Made by a program: the position numbers and the translations under genes. Of a stretch of DNA of 48,317 nt, positions 36,001 to 36,039 are shown in pieces; the stretch's first letter is position 1; each line of letters opens with the position of its first letter. A model generated the notes under the pieces. It saw only the letters and a program-made list of their open reading frames with translations, was not told the origin of the DNA and did no database searches. The DNA is from Rhodopirellula sp. SM50 (GTDB lineage Bacteria; Planctomycetota; Planctomycetia; Pirellulales; Pirellulaceae): NCBI RefSeq assembly GCF_002289565.1, contig NZ_NTFY01000092.1, forward strand, positions 1 to 48,317, given 5' to 3'.

Positions 36001-36039
36001 GGGGCGACGCACTCGACCGAACCGATTGCTTGTTGACAT
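58..36039 (-). CDS. Giant LEPR-XLL multidomain protein with N-terminal hydrolase (about 11,993 aa)
   Basis: One open frame runs 36 kb without a stop and ends in TAG. I chose the ATG at 36037-36039. A GTG at 36118-36120 would add 27 residues that look like leader, and the ATG puts the LEPR-XLL motif (LEQRVLL) at residues 34-40, behind a basic stretch, as is usual for that planctomycete tag. Domain order, in approximate residues: alpha/beta hydrolase 45-450; beta-rich repeats 560-3890; RTX block 3894-5214; PPC-like 5427-5540; RTX 5566-5867; FG-GAP 5934-6117; LamG 6492-6717; ELW-type propeller 6751-6947; FG-GAP 6951-7117; PPC-like 7331-7432; discoidin-like 7484-7620; RTX 7644-7694; MAM-like 7731-7881; LRR 7926-8007; LamG array 8027-9184; P domain 9269-9414; LamG/PKD 9442-10217; discoidin-like 10434-10600; PKD/VCBS/cadherin 10624-11364; beta-helix-like 11369-11821; dockerin-like 11929-11993. 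The protein is acidic, Ca-loop-rich and almost free of cysteine. An exported surface or matrix role is inferred. The substrate is unknown. Confidence 0.95.
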   Translation of the reverse strand: MSTSNRFGRVRRPSRKPRSSSKLLRSRKQLFEQLEQRVLLAANPGPDPVVVVPGFAGTFASDLSEAGLDEWYTHRGMAPNKLALEPNGQIYQNIVKTLENVGYVQDQSLFVALWDWRVPVAPTDTDAVTGPDGSLDVTAAELLDPTFDTGLDYLASTLQQVKAANPTATHVDIISHSTGGLVTRAYLQSAAYGQSGLPLVDDFVMVGVPNEGTSDPWNLSVNDWSSSVSARVATRLVDHAYDRLLAGTAIEGPVDPNTLGADDITDVNITKDAFVQQYVGALRHLLPTYPSIDTDGDGVYETIETSGPLVNDLLVDLNAGGNANGYIDLTGKTSIVYSTEVETADVIIEHIGPDPRGFLIDEVLPFTNLIGRSPAAGQTWYEDHPSGHGGDGTVPTFSSIDPFLNDDRIGSTLQLIPVTAAAAGTEAPVNHRELVIHPFAQGLILDEIDVTGHTVTDIESGLVLTQVQSAAKVIELGILNPAEAFAEISGRFKELLTEAKARGSLGANLAYATETLGGYLKIDQLWQEKVVDPLLGSTAPDATTLAAQLTGVGITVTDASTVNEEAIRIVLDGGVWVNSLAPTDVTLDLGTKYPITGDVDFDLNANVTFEVTLGYDKTQGLDFAEGLFVRDLNLVLGGSASSDDFNLGLGIGGLTAAVENGSFAMEASVAVTLNDPDASGRITLGEIARGMDEFNSLVSITPTGSIDMQLPLNLTDTATEFRLSDFGQPVVSVASEDLFSGTPDVLIDVVLGAPLQDQILSLLDSLDDAAQSVSNTPALNQEIPGVGRSLNELVGGSNGNGLGGLVQFQQAAADYFASFDSSSELYDATNVGLMPTVLGLRSAIGQAINDGQFSGRSGASPISISGGFDLETNELRFDVVVDAVANADFDLNFEALGSQWNEVGLDLDADARVSVATTADIALNFGLSLTAAAGVDPFFNLQQFEVTAAVDGSPSSIGFEMGPVSGVLVADPLKVNAGAKVEIADGAAPFSERISVTTLAPPAGEKGLDLQLTFSTNLFGAALPPITVTDDDLFDSTPPAFNVDFRSLVTNLSADNIVQGLIELADWMNEAVGQGDLGMTQIPLINKTVGELLSSSAEPREFSSHEILAITAPAVEGDLKTFVVKLNTSGAGATALGIKPGDLAKFLSQTGDQFPATVDKIEGETVTLRYPATRMDTPNLASPSLTFEIGGSIGEQLKAALANFSDPGSAAPSIGELLNELAGPLGIDLGTVAFDSTTKILTFTPDFQPQPLAFEAALDFGDEIPGLSFEASGNFMVSAAPRIRLPLGINLDPAATLSASERVFVINDADPEVSIELTANLDDPRARASIGFLSAVLAEDEAIANNDGVTFTTSLELEISEPASGNSNSQATITEILADPAGSVDASVSGTFEIDGLLIKPEVAGTTIPGEIEIFTSTDGTTREALTFTSLSELAGVFGDVEITNTIGDFNALTPEAVVTMFVELGNSLEVIAGELDVPGGIPFVEEAISGVVNFVDTTQDFARQLYFNPKLIGDDEISVTNGVLTADATFAIRIEGGESTFVTVLAADTVDNESIDDLFADVNTALVDAGLGDSLIAERQAPLDLSQILAITDVTSDALRVSVEPLPTGYARYQVDVDPGLNLFNLGVKVGGVIEYLDAAREFQKATIDEILPPSELLPSRLWIRYNSSEQAAPDDGPTRSVALFDPANANKLAIRTVAPTVGISMDLSTVQITAADDAPAQLSDDAVISLTLKDENEAKAGEEGTTIDVPIAAADTSGSLEAADLVRILNEALTTAEIDGRVQATLIGSVIRLVAVDNATASLTISGGEALGFDDGQSNDENVANSELGLSESQVVTPSFRAATIQDLVHTLNGLIQQEFDGQPFSAALNYIATPVRTVTLNLALGTTFTESIDLDFGAGLDVGFAELSIAGGGSASFTAQAGVELAIGIDLALPGSGRVITDPANTFLSDLDGGRGVAVKVGMTGTTLPSSGQNNPATDLTLAFNVNRFGAVGNDVEVQVSAAEVANNTSLDDLASDFNAALAAHFEALDNAELEVVSGTPPVEVQVDDGKLMLVASSRFVNGLTIKAETSPFLGFTTGQVGNLNDLAIHLRDGSDVSVNLDFSETLEDLKRKIETAAGGSSVLEVTFVDDQIKLVDHSTATGADNFTILAVSDNNGVSPIGTILGILGEVQPVKDNLHTTDDETDVGDTKLGEHLFLGNLIDQFYIDATGSKIYADVSIDATDINLIASLSILDLGIVDGTTDLSIEASLGLKDVDNPDTTATDESLDGKLRLKDFSTAGFREILAPTFSYGGNANLPIDGSLLTFLPPEFHQGGAKAMSVNVSLMNQAGSLKPDLQYSVDNLEEALSSFKNFSVEDLVKVIQQVVDLLQNSDIEGLNTAIPVINKTPNDILNVVDSLAAAAEKLLAGPDLDTLQAKLAELETALDSLAGTPTQRGMIEDQVAGVKAAINPNHVYTLSMGDDTTVSIDRDATASDVKDALAAATRNVSETTTLSAQAGVSMASPVVDESVTVFVDGGQRTEGFEIDEAAGTVTFDDPITGDVTVLYQTPAPIMVSSVTGDRGGPYLITFDSTDGDVDELKGLSETGLTVQTRTETDGVVGTTSEVQMISFVTTGKLVAAITLLRNSVAGLPTDVAGRTEMLDKVEELQDLIASGGNLGKIIGDAIKDQLQLPDDAFELILDFVDADANLAGFQAAAIIKIDITKEHTESVGFDFNLPDFGPITVATGGDVAFIVGGDLDLDFGFRFGTFTPYLLNTTSLTLNAGIDSTVSVEAGIAGITGSLIGNLNLRNAVTENLGTGPGSYTLTQPPLDDLVIVHDGTKVLKQGEDFTLGGVDGKTLTVIQATSPTAPIQVQYAATDAPASISVLVDPALVPSDNNTIGGVPFSQLFSSSLSDTFNFDVAGMATASLDAELPVVGTVNNAITVALSLDHPGSPQFSFDGITDFFANPPAGFGLGNLSLGQIISGTKSVLTKVESGLKSDLLEKLPLIGDIADLSGTFLGDLNQMVEDLEALINSSNSGVSALVAEVQDAIWDTLGPGGADILALDRLFHDDENVSDSIEVADSRDVQVGVSDPLTTPVDELEFFINLNLAGRDTIGVDFDLGVDAFVFEIETQGGLELSLDYNLDFGFGVSVMDGFFFQLNENVIYENGLPASGTPEIGLSAELSLTPGTSLSGGLFFLNLSAESNAIEDLNRDGVLNDGGTGTDPNTGLPRGPELDESADDIDYNRDGDKTDLISESDANADGRLSKGTGFSGDIFVDIDNPDGDAANRLSLGELRETPLKQLFNAGISTEAYADLHLLADTDAAGLPSISADLTLDWAIGLTSRDGKVGGGVPDIVLRDVSLDVGSFLSSAVVPVFEAFDKYVGPIEPLIDFLASPVPGLNDLSQKLSGPRITFLTLGILGTGTSAKSIANARKAERVVGLIQEIFKLSKTINEAAKDGDAIMINFGTFWVTGEPEAADNVAMTAESTATEKVLPSVPRTSSSVTVFADGVELDSGLYKLVRYEQGGVNKAKLVFTAAPSGTITATYTTTKGGGKDLTDKDTPVKAPTGMQEVDLNAEIDKSPKPGAAKTKSLLGKLKGAANSKGKGGFGIKIPLLSDPSNIFKLFTGEKADIIQWDIPRFDLAVPFEMKFGPIPFPPVPLYATFGAQIDAFLDFSIGFDTRGIAKTGNFLDGFYFGDLADVTSGEDIDEFGIGLEASVGASVDVGIFEAGIKGGVRADLAFNWNDLDKDGKIYLDEMVDLIRLMPTPSTGIDFPGICVFDAHGALTAFVRGYYEIDFFFASTGGSIDIFNAELYSFSHSCILPNIAELSENDPKHDDGTLVLYAGELADNRGNGFYGDDPNETFRITQFPDEVTGEPVTQVEFDYINPDNEPATTRRTFKGVRSIYFDGGSGNDSITIDPAITLPTKLIGGAGNDTLLGGGGNDILAGGIGNDILTGGLGDDRYLFANNWGVDTINEEADDPGSEDTFDFSPTSQSLQITLGSIAVVSGNNSVNGGTNGAGETVLPEGIETILGGSGTDTLTVPLIVGSAANNTWSLTGRGKGNVNSTFFFEGIENLTGGEQDDVFLIDSNGMLSGKIDGKGGTDVIDYSAFHSTVMVNRQARTANNIGSFDDIQRILGGQAGDDVLVGRNVLSDWTITSSDAGEISDGDGSFHFISFENLTGGDAKDTFVVNAGAKLSGKLRGTVTPGNLDSDHLNLSPQNVSLSVNVTARDKGTVDSNNRLINFESVENITTGSADDHVVIMPSAGISENLDGGFGIGDHLDYRRWTTSISVNLAAETKNIGTVEGIEHVTGGSAADAITGNGSANRLIARGGADTIHGLGGRNMIIGDHVPDGTDFSSSIRTLAITRDNDIITVGDGNNLILPGSGDDRVTTGNGNNFIAGDQVLVTLSAGHVVAMQSTQPSDGGNDVIHTGSGNDVVIAGNGSDILTDDGGRNVFVSDRGSIELLNGLPVRASSWFSVRSGFDRLTTGNGPDAILAGGQSDLIHAGGGNNYVLSDDGTIIFAAGTATASSLAPSFLDGNDTVTTLAGRDFVFTGNGDNTVHSGAGNDDVTGGNGIDTLRGQGGNDFLIGLDGDDDLQGGAGNDVIFGGIALGLRSDFEFGTSDFTLPPDFEAIEAANPTGYMPSFKITPAIMQGATFNGTPNDGRDVLSGDDGNDVLFGGADVDELRGGAGVDYLDAGAGSELVVEGGPGEDVVRGGEGGDVVRGGDGIDQVMGDGGDDTLYADAGASNNAQAAQAGQRLFGGPGRDILYAYAPVIADRPAYGIQTALVGDQLFGGPGGDFLHGNARQEVLDGGSGNDFITGDEFVGAGYQTHLEAGIGTEADVDGAADLIRGGSGEDQLFGGGGNDEIWGGVGTDYIAGQQGSDLQYGGGGIDLFLLPTSLGRDRHLDPGTDTIDGHYGNAVQGDFPDDNATDILAIDGTTGGDTILIGAITSGPNLGKAGVRYDDSVRPATTIPVNMLDGDGKLLVEQFRIAGLAGNDTIGFYTEDALDSGAISPIINLGTLDLTFLGERSRDFAGVFDGNSGNDKLIGSDGRDRLDGGIGSDTLFGFAGDDRLWGDGGGGTTIDVDTLYAGQGNDDLIGGQGINHLFAWSFDPLPAITPPGTAETYDQGFGVFVDETGTLFNDDGDLNDNGIFDPDDTLQIGPVRLARNQEVTGLNRMLGSQNNDFLYGGTTLDFLYGNGGEDVLVRADGTTFESADGGIAGDEWKDYARESDQVWYVGGSNAADKIDVNFVTEPGLLTGHHLITRLTENNGNFSFAAQVRLDFSATDTEGNAVWSVQDLQFKLDQLLSETDPAQRDKTLSDIAVAATEVTESELIASLLPPEGDFLVILIDALDGNDRITVGPTVQKTVWIDAGAGDDVVEIQAGNAILVDRSESSVGLTGLRGRNDVPVQSFELLAPNDKRQNAAFDGHVIDQGLVTFTGLSIDHPEDVDWYRFELAIDGLATGEIRTQSGSPIDNLDLKIYDAEDIDASTGKLVDGATALLQGTTGDDESFIGDLSSLTANTSYLLRIESNTVPTLYDLRFNLIGLSDDDIKALDNPLEVNMSLREDVERRDVIIGGRGDDILRGGAGEDWIFGNEGNDVLTGGYDRNASDLLFGGDGDDSFQIIADDLPLLGNQPNTNFDPATQTYLPTFNEQLVGGEGRDRVLYLGGDFDRRGFPVPDYVSLRYNTGLHRYEFTNLVWDIGKQAYRTTFVDVNGDGDQDNGVVGPDYEPAVYQQKFMFFQTRDIEDIQFDLRAGDDVVHLDAPESGPFQFLPIIAIPGSDTVLDTNADTANFEEWGMQRGNFEQGATESVIIDGGFGNDFLFGSPYADSIKGGPGDDYIVGGIGDDQIFGGGGTDQIFGNQPEIVAPDLVVDAYPFNPTLPPDFQFFDFDPEVYKHNLAAPYLSLLVERDGVELYTDTTQVTIDTVTREGYGFQNDGDGPLSTPAVIGDFNDDGHVDFITSGDDFSYLVFGRMDVNDLLEVAPLADVIISHSALGVPGDSFGDLNADGVPDLAFVRNIAGRTEVRVIYGGKTAGAANSTPTGWPTEWDAGFVASTLRTTGSNFNSRVFTLSNAQLAPGNVKASIIKYDGDLHADLLISTDTTEGTLNPQNDDVIELVYQGSGGDVDFDSTALDFRDDLILVNGDQVFALHNTDGFADTYSRNQFSDLYARKDIFLANSNSPYVSGGRGYLNAGGSELAYVYQDSELSEVGQSASVEVGFNYPLSLPTADPVTYFTGRLGLTLLDQNNNFLARYQVDSNANGTSLDFLTVDGFVDLPAISPPPTTSSAMTISVTVLDVFEHPTDQSQSFIKMGYDLSGVGFDSITGDETITGHSEVNFGPGAFNIAGNEGYHDNLKISKAGTVYELAPDGVTEIKDLGHEIVAGTVVDETLWVATKTKDVSSSYATKVIVRVLKQDGGTFTEEARFTGFSPNGFAMGTFVDGAGMKKPLLTSSEGLFDPTAGATGQFLSSSTNAAIDTQNGNSIAWQTGVPTGAARHFTFDGSNLGEDSSPNGKDAALLSGVTQTTGVTVGQSGGGLIGSAAEFNTDNAYIWLGENRVVTGSDYTVSAWFKGITPSATSTNRNTLFSGSFNGDDHIAINEGGGINDLGIVTSAEGFRDSGHDLPAPSWESGEWHQVSAISNNGVTEFFIDGGFVGDSDRQADSDIFLIGNRYALNSRFAQFLDEVYIYDRALSDVENIALHDAIEAQANPGAAAIEYQYFDPHLHTSVQSVTLAQVQAGGTPMFAPTEGDDGVFHIAVGSTGASELILRGKSKPGSAPTGEELWRVSNLTTTPVTQVIDILPGPSDSFPRDLTVIGDTVFFSAVGGPHGRQLWRIRAGETNAARVLDRDGNGVDNPYNLREFDGELIFAKINDPNGSDPDRGDLWRFDGVDVVKISAGAGIQPETPNALTTSTTSLFVKQTGDQLWKYDPDTVGYVFSGKDITTGLPNFSDTFAVDPAKALAIVGANRLGIVGESGITVEVVGDVDGDATDDLAVGDITELNVNGVEMPGSLVSTTPLIPTGVGDLNDDGYDDLAYRQDGSVHLIFGQADTTQMMLGGPDVTINGFSNNELSITGGDWLFDRKADLAVLDGGQVFVFSGISDDAGTPITRDNADTILRVTEDGSTQAATINSGFVTEVTETAKSVLPELLRVTATGSQDASIMNTNPSNTSYTIKIQGSKSVPRTEGDTTYDVPVAFMAETSIDVDVPTAVDLSTALDNLVVKINEQLQASPLASLPVKAERNGNKLTFVYDADINGNGIVNAEDAPLFDINLSVRELPYTFSQLAGTHELDLTGDGFHDLMIESHGRSGVVFAVTGGGDRGNLPKTGFDVLENYSVSGSGSFVADRGTGRAVPFDLGGDPFTIDTATGERWFRFATLGDGRQGHVIRLDGQVRADLLDDSGKVLIANRANIDLRTIEAGTYYLRVHPGPNGIVPSDVPQISFTDPNKLNLSSMGIDTTTTSRASVAPVFPLGYALIPGSQITTSGDDSFTTGTRYVSANLNDDTGYTFLLDDPVSNLGWIPGDINNGVATLSLDEPTGLAGLDFLTLFNDRTQGTFTFEYSTDNGTNFTEITTVTNSAGSFGEVEFRLGLAFNAIPAVTDVRITADSTVNNVYIGELDLYTVADSSFTIEFNAPIAGAQQIIETDGSPDSDSLFGEDGDDIIVGNHGLDRIIGGSGADTITAEAIEVLDKDSADPGLLAPRVDQLTFGNDLPELDPVVITTDYEREVFSERFDSNSFTSARWFNSAGTEVNGRGIAEPSGSISANLNASDVLQSQSINLSTARSATLTYFFQQTGTAESPDFGDDLILQYRPNASSSWTQLNRHFGSGVVSSFDEQMISLPEAALTSGFQFRFVSTGDSGSFRVYDDWFVDDISIVASNQGIEPDLRAAVAVQLGQPVTTSVTGHPIIHEAIHASELASIDAFVTHSPNVDDISILGGAKYLEYLDLSGTSIDSSALNTIASLKYLTHLDLSDTNIDAMAELTIETIEALPRLHTLHLPVLGLDPEQDLIFDEGDSVTIPFDVTTLQFDGAGDYVTTTLPIDQGYVLQQDFNGGIPGWTMSESQPHGRIQTSGSLLLDSVSTSSTLRFDGVDDFITTGLDVDQKDTANGGTGSGITFEAWVRPTSYGATQTVFSTDTGDGTFDFSVSHNNGVWHVSNGSGFVSTGQFVQFSQWQHIAASYDPTTGITFYLNGQAHSATPIATDFDDDADATLAIGRNATTGSDFFAGNISEARVWSKPLSEAEVQANHDLRVASDSADLLAYWPLSLGAGTTANDLTGTNHGTINGATWDTVALPPLRRAVISLDGIDDWVQTTLNVNQSPIEIASESFESGDLNGSVNGSWTIPFLGGRTEVSNARTASDGTHALYMDSPTLQSIHMDGINQYVSLPPAALDGLLDFSIAFWMKTSETGQFVIGGDDSAGGREFDIYLNGPDQIQVVQQGLATRVFQPNTYNDGLTHHIAFVQDTVAGEWRLYFDGVESTFDQGTTYTPLEIDELRLGSAPNFGGNLFTGDFDDLAIWDQALTTDDVTAIMNGRVKTKDLVGHWQFDELNGNLTPDADGGVGDAILMNGPTLASRLTSFGNPPNEAIWTVDLSDVSVPILSFLNIDYFDEESHLLLSSFPGSVNGDGVSISVDDGATWYRVWGSSAEIAQTHNLWLPVSVDLAALADSLPISIDTVVQIKFQQYDNTVITGDNSGDGRGFDEIEITDAAGTTGATFETWTYPTVGADVNEFLFHTSDGGADWALYDQNGTWLIFNGNFAVSTSVTVKYDQWQHLALVFDPDGADKGIRFYENGALVYNTSLIGFNVSSADLRIGEYFNSNYAGRIDEFRVWDRPLNQNEIQTWMNSIPSVGESNLIGYWPMNEGAGSVTRDLSSNRNTGTFVGNPTWPADAVDPNEAIWTVNLNGLSEAVMTFWHTDFGDEEQPFGGGSYTGSAPADGISVSANGTTWYPIFNAPDQPLGQNRQYNIDLKAKAAVVGLTLGQIAQIKFQQYDEFPSSTAGRSYDEISIVENAGTTIEAWLRPTGGPDLETVFHTDNGGSDWGLIHSSNIWYVRNGHNYMYTGVTVDDTKWQHVAVTFDPSGVHFYIDGVLRYENSFIGYDNSSANLTIGSGAGTSQYYEGQIDEVRVWDRPLNASEITDSMNGFAPSNTPGLIADWPFNEGTGVTSVDASLNGADATLAGAAWTTASDASWIVSGGTAGVGPTSPITLTADDEGRSTATIRSTQFPIFFRNAAPSIDTIPDLNGLKEGQTVTLGPAIIAADVRLPVIVEGSFRSIDVPQPIGPASSPNTISDLSVSGLPGLITDANVRLNIAHTYDSDLDVFLIAPDGTRVELFTDVGFANQNFTNTVLDDSAGTPIIDGSAPFTGTYRPEGSLADLNGKSANGIWKLEITDDYLPDDDGTLIDWELFLTTSDDIVVTDPGADDVPNLITNVSITDPVGQTTSLVRNALEFDNDVLELSNFTLDGATNVTTTFWLKTAKTGVQSIVSGSNLSRDNEYLVYLQGSVLRLQTHNTSEYSWSGLNVTDDLYHHYAISRNLQTNKAELFVDGVSQGTKDLVNQAPLSISKGGLLVGQEQDSYRGGFSASQALVGSLDELTIWNRALTAEEVDEVRRGEIDTTDDNLRLYMKFDEGADQTVFDSGPLGQDASLRVDLDPLNNYPLDKATSLALGDPAPGVASSASGYFNGVDSSLAVSQTIGSDFSIAVWVNSTQAATGGSQWYHGYGLVDGEVAGVADDFGTSVVNGRFAFGVGFPDTTAISTTSINDGNWHHVIATRDSVSGEMKIYVDGVLEDTRNGRTGALTAPTRLTIGKLQTNIRHFEGFLDEVTLFDRVLTQAEINSFDAGGLLFTPPSWTNETPSSLTTPVTLTDDGTYTLSITASDGEGGFDRSYTKFEVGNVAPTINDLNNTNGATGPLPIGASPSGPHFVGVALNFDARDIVDPGAVDGFTYLWEVTTNNGQAVLTSSNVEFGFTPQFAGTYTVDLTVTDSDGGSSSFQETYTVDPTVQVTPVSGQIQHSVVFNNDSLELDHTVLDAADDLTTAFWYKTTATNQQSVLSGASGNSTAQANEFWLSIMPTSAQIAIQDQNRLTWNWDAADAINDGIYHHFALVRHHAANTAELFIDGVSRGVQTFAAPTAPLSVVSGGLFVGQDQDSLGGGFQIAQAMDGSLADLAIWRRALTAAEIESARDGVIDATDTELGIWLKLNEGHGETAADSGPAGLDVQFDTNAPSWASREQLNVLMAGALVTLGSSDSTPIAPSGLLRGTNRSVTREYSWTIGFGGSTVARGSAADIQFVPTQTGLYTATLSIEDVFSSYNPTTETWSEQSRRPNSETVEFTVQAAAPISIVVPSRAAQEGDLMTFSIAGLPTIDERGTRNVVWSVAPSTYEIVAVENPETFSIRATANDTYIVSATVTDVIDVNQISAPVLQTISTNTLLQVSGTDLLNGIVGSVTGAGLDNAEGTSTDPATLTDGSFGAIGDTNGYVDTAAIRNNTTLTYDLDLAASPLGYDISAINLYTGWRDSGRDDHDYVVRYSTIDAPGVFVDLDTVHYTPDANAPSSAMVSLGGGLLATQVAHLQFFFIGVENGYTGYREIDVTGSPTQFVPVPFTRVAPNANVMVENAAPTLVVDDVQGVENTPVELIALVADAGLDDTHTYSIDWGDETTGVVNQPVANKTVTAGHTYTQQGSYVATLTVTDSDGADRTVNVEFTIRNAAPEGVDDGGFSTDEDTPTTIATSVLIDNDTDLGPADVLSLFSFDTVSANGAKITLAGGVLTYDPTASSTIQAYAAGQNETDTFRYVVTDDFGDQDSAEVTVTINGINDAPKAKTDKDFLDEDSATPVVGNLLANDTDVDHAVTLLTVAKLNDGAASPTVGDYGTLTWGGDGSYSYALNNSHPAVQRLTPGDTLTETFSYEVTDQDKSGTSTLTITISGKSDIPIAGDDDLSVAASQVLTVNDGGYDDVVLADSPVAYWRFNETAGTVAANTLSPLAPDATYGGSIQLAQPGLVALDLGTSVGTGGVNSITIPDDALINSGLSNITTKSFELLFHATDVTSSGSLYWQADASNNNGFELNLSGGRLRFEAHNSGVASPDVSVPVLSDTTYHVVGVFDNGNMTLYINGEVASAGAASFTSVAPHLGKVVAGEIEGSRIDELALYNTALSAMQVAGHYHAAGLLANDRDSDAVDTRRVTSVTVAGNTVPAGQQVQTSGGALVTVEADGSYQYDPDGAFAWLGVNGAVSETATDTFEYTVIDSDGLTASATVTVTVVGENDAPTRISISNSTIIDTASVGSLVGRLETADVDANDTHTLTLLDDAGGRFSLVGDAILVNASLTAGQTHPIRLSSDDGNGGTTQQRIDITVVDAPVTADLSISLAAISSTDLTIRQNGANVEIIDNTNAGALLFSQKSVLTSSININGSDSVGERVTVDFAGGGLIDLLRDISFHAGQGSGDQLTILGDPSSTVGRYVSNNGGLGNATFVASGGPTSTTIRFTGVEPLDLLNLSQLTFEGALKVGGQTLTVSSPNPINLPSSTEIAGGQINAAGLLALASAETISGSGTINGRVAADSGSNIVATGDLVLGDGTSNAGFVSAGEIHVGDFMVTLLDANRAVLGALTSLGNSSNPGTLVATNGLLIDTGNNVTGHGTLDTPNDIAMLTMIKGSVAGTSAAQPITLPGYIGGNGSLDNVNITGTYSPGLSPAVSVNGSVSYAGNADLILELGGRDPGRDGYDQVIHTGSAAIGGDLTVELMPGFTPVPGDSFVLMTAADGISGDFASVDLPAAPLGSAWDLSVGSNDVRLTLVDLAEVGAVIMTDGNNATQRSSITQIDVQFDRGVDVDAGAFQLSKLGAGGGVVDTTFTLSTDTDGNTIATITFSGALTRGVKFALVDGNYQLLIDPTKVRSAGTLIAMDGNSDGLQGGAYAIGNADSDAFFAHFGDTDGDRDVDGQDYGRFGLTFLKSQGQAGFNPTLDSDGDGDVDGQDYGRFGLRFLKRLGF
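61..255 (-). other. C-terminal duplicated dockerin-like Ca-binding loops
   Basis: The last 65 residues carry two nearly identical loops, DTDGDRDVDGQDYGRF and DSDGDGDVDGQDYGRF, each followed by a GL.FLK helix end. The two-loop layout and spacing match dockerin type I repeats. In planctomycetes this tail is common on LEPR-XLL proteins. No cohesin is visible in the window. Confidence 0.75.
580..1935 (-). other. Beta-helix-like segment near the C terminus
   Basis: About 450 residues of short repeated strands (for example SSTEIAGGQINAAGLLALAS, SGSGTINGRV, GHGTLDT) end in GDSFVLMTAADGISGDFASV. That last signature recurs at the end of autotransporter-type passenger helices. No outer-membrane barrel follows, so this is not a classical autotransporter. 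Confidence 0.6.
1950..4740 (-). other. Discoidin-like, PKD, VCBS/cadherin modules and nested LamG copy 9
   Basis: A discoidin-like segment (4740-4240) is followed by a PKD domain with SYVATLTVTDSDGADR (about 3960) and two VCBS/cadherin-like repeats (3910-3200; NDTD loops, DTFRYVVTDDFGD). A third repeat of this type is split. Its first strand (AGDDDLSVAASQVLTVN) ends at about 3180 and its LLANDRDSD loop resumes at about 2520. Between them sits LamG copy 9 (SPVAYWRFNETAG to IDELALYNTAL). A last cadherin-like domain (about 2230-1950) follows. These modules are typical of large bacterial adhesins and often bind Ca. Confidence 0.75.
5390..7715 (-). other. LamG copies 6-8 with PKD-like spacers
   Basis: LamG domains lie at about 7715-7070, 7010-6490 and 5990-5390. 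The first and third are close relatives: both have the FW.KT start, Y.H.A..R, NKAELFVDGVS or NTAELFIDGVS, and GLLVGQEQDS or GLFVGQDQDS. This indicates a recent internal duplication. A PKD-like segment at about 6270-6020 (FAGTYTVDLTVTDSDGG) separates copies 7 and 8. Confidence 0.75.
7800..8235 (-). other. P/Homo B (proprotein convertase) domain
   Basis: The segment contains VRLNIAHTYDSDLDVFLIAP, then DGTRVELFTD, FTGTYRPEGSLADLNGKSAN and GIWKLEITDD, ending in DWELFL. This is the diagnostic P-domain series. In known proteins it follows a subtilisin-like protease or sits on secreted enzymes. No protease domain is visible in this gene. Confidence 0.8.
8490..11960 (-). repeat. LamG / jelly-roll alternating array (LamG copies 2-5)
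   Basis: Four LamG/concanavalin-like domains lie here at about 11810-11160, 10930-10380, 9910-9410 and 9000-8490. Each has a GI.FEAW-type start, a WQH(I/V/L)A strand, a Y.NG or Y.DG hairpin and an (I/F)DE.RVWD(R/Q).L end. Separate 100-residue spacers with NEAIWTV, FDEE and IKFQQYD recur between copies 3, 4 and 5. LamG domains commonly bind glycans, which suggests a role in holding polysaccharide or in adhesion. Confidence 0.8.
12020..13590 (-). other. Discoidin-like, MAM-like and leucine-rich repeat segment
   Basis: From N to C: a jelly-roll segment (13590-13180) with FTFEYSTDNGTNFTEI; the short RTX island; a MAM/galactose-binding-like segment (12850-12400) with FRVYDDWFVDDISIV; then three leucine-rich turns (12265-12020) reading YLEYLDLSGTSID, YLTHLDLSDTNID and LPRLHTLHLP. 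The LRR turns are clear. The first two assignments are by fold-like pattern only. Confidence 0.55.
12960..13110 (-). repeat. RTX repeat block 3 (short)
   Basis: About 50 residues with three or four RTX turns (SDSLFGEDGDDIIVGNHGLD region) stand alone between a discoidin-like and a MAM-like segment. This third island shows that RTX units were inserted repeatedly along the protein and not only in one block. Confidence 0.75.
14690..18240 (-). other. FG-GAP repeats, first LamG domain and ELW-type propeller
   Basis: Two clusters of FG-GAP repeats (IGDFNDDGHVDFI and FGDLNADGVPDLAF at 18210-18000; GDVDGDATDDLAVG and GDLNDDGYDDLAY at 15100-14930) have the integrin-alpha-type DxDxDxxxD Ca loop. Between them lie a LamG domain (about 16565-15890, FDGSNLGEDSS to VYIYDRALSDVE) and a stretch with ELWRVSN, QLWRIRAGE, DLWRFDG and QLWKYDP. 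The latter are regularly spaced blade motifs of the ELWxxDGT propeller type. This region probably forms one or two beta-propellers with a lectin-like domain inserted. Confidence 0.7.
18440..19345 (-). repeat. RTX repeat block 2
   Basis: Canonical GGxGxD repeats (IIGGRGDDILRGGAGEDW at about 19330, and a second run at about 18610-18440) flank a non-repeat insert of about 150 residues. The insert contains a Ca-loop-like DVNGDGDQD. It follows a PPC-like domain and precedes FG-GAP repeats. Confidence 0.85.
19420..19760 (-). other. PPC-like (bacterial pre-peptidase C-terminal) domain
   Basis: The segment begins EDVDWYRFELA and ends TSYLLRIESN...YDLRFNL. This DxDWYxF start and Y.LRI end are hallmarks of the PPC fold. 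It lies between the first and second RTX blocks of the giant protein and is probably a carbohydrate- or protein-binding spacer. Confidence 0.6.
20400..24360 (-). repeat. RTX (hemolysin-type Ca-binding) repeat block 1
   Basis: About 1,300 residues are dominated by GGxGxDxx nonapeptides, for example LIGGAGNDTLLGGGGNDIL at about 24300-24240. Looser stretches of GN-type repeats (GNGNN, GSGDD) alternate with runs of canonical ones. Such repeats fold into Ca-filled parallel beta rolls, so the block should be disordered without Ca and rigid with it. The two cysteines of the protein lie just N-terminal to it. Confidence 0.9.
27000..34100 (-). repeat. Five degenerate copies of a composite beta-rich module
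   Basis: Within the giant protein a unit recurs at about 34100-33640, 33200-32740, 32060-31560, 29360-28840 and 27700-27000. Each copy has amphipathic strands of alternating hydrophobic and Gly/Asp residues. Several carry a DPD-type acidic loop (for example LNDPDASGRITLGE at about 34000). Most copies end in an IPxIxxT-type motif: IPGVGRSLNEL, IPLINKTVGELL, IPVINKTPNDIL, LPLIGDIADL. I do not know a named family for the unit. Copies are too diverged for the DNA to show it; the evidence is at protein level. Confidence 0.6.
29530..31470 (-). repeat. Flagellin_IN-like modules inside the giant protein
   Basis: Four stretches (about 31470-31290, 30860-30600, 30100-29800 and 29770-29530) share one pattern. 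A strand pair is followed by a short helix such as SLDDLASDFNAAL or TLEDLKRKIETA, then a strand resembling V.DG.L.LV. Two copies then end in LGF.DGQ or LGFTTGQ. This pattern is typical of the flagellin_IN motif of flagellins and FliD-like proteins. Homology is inferred by eye and may be convergent. Confidence 0.45.
34690..35940 (-). other. LEPR-XLL tag plus LCAT/PGAP1-like alpha/beta hydrolase domain
   Basis: This is the N-terminal part of the giant protein. The tag LEQRVLL (codons 35920-35940) is followed by a hydrophobic strand with PGFAGT, which fits an oxyanion-loop region. The nucleophile elbow HSTGG places Ser177 at 35509-35511. GDGTVP gives Asp391 (34867-34869). NHREL gives His431 (34747-34749). 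Ser...Asp(GDGTV)...His is the LCAT-family order, so an acyl-ester hydrolase or acyltransferase activity is plausible. The domain is complete and shows no decay. Substrate specificity cannot be read from the sequence. Confidence 0.85.
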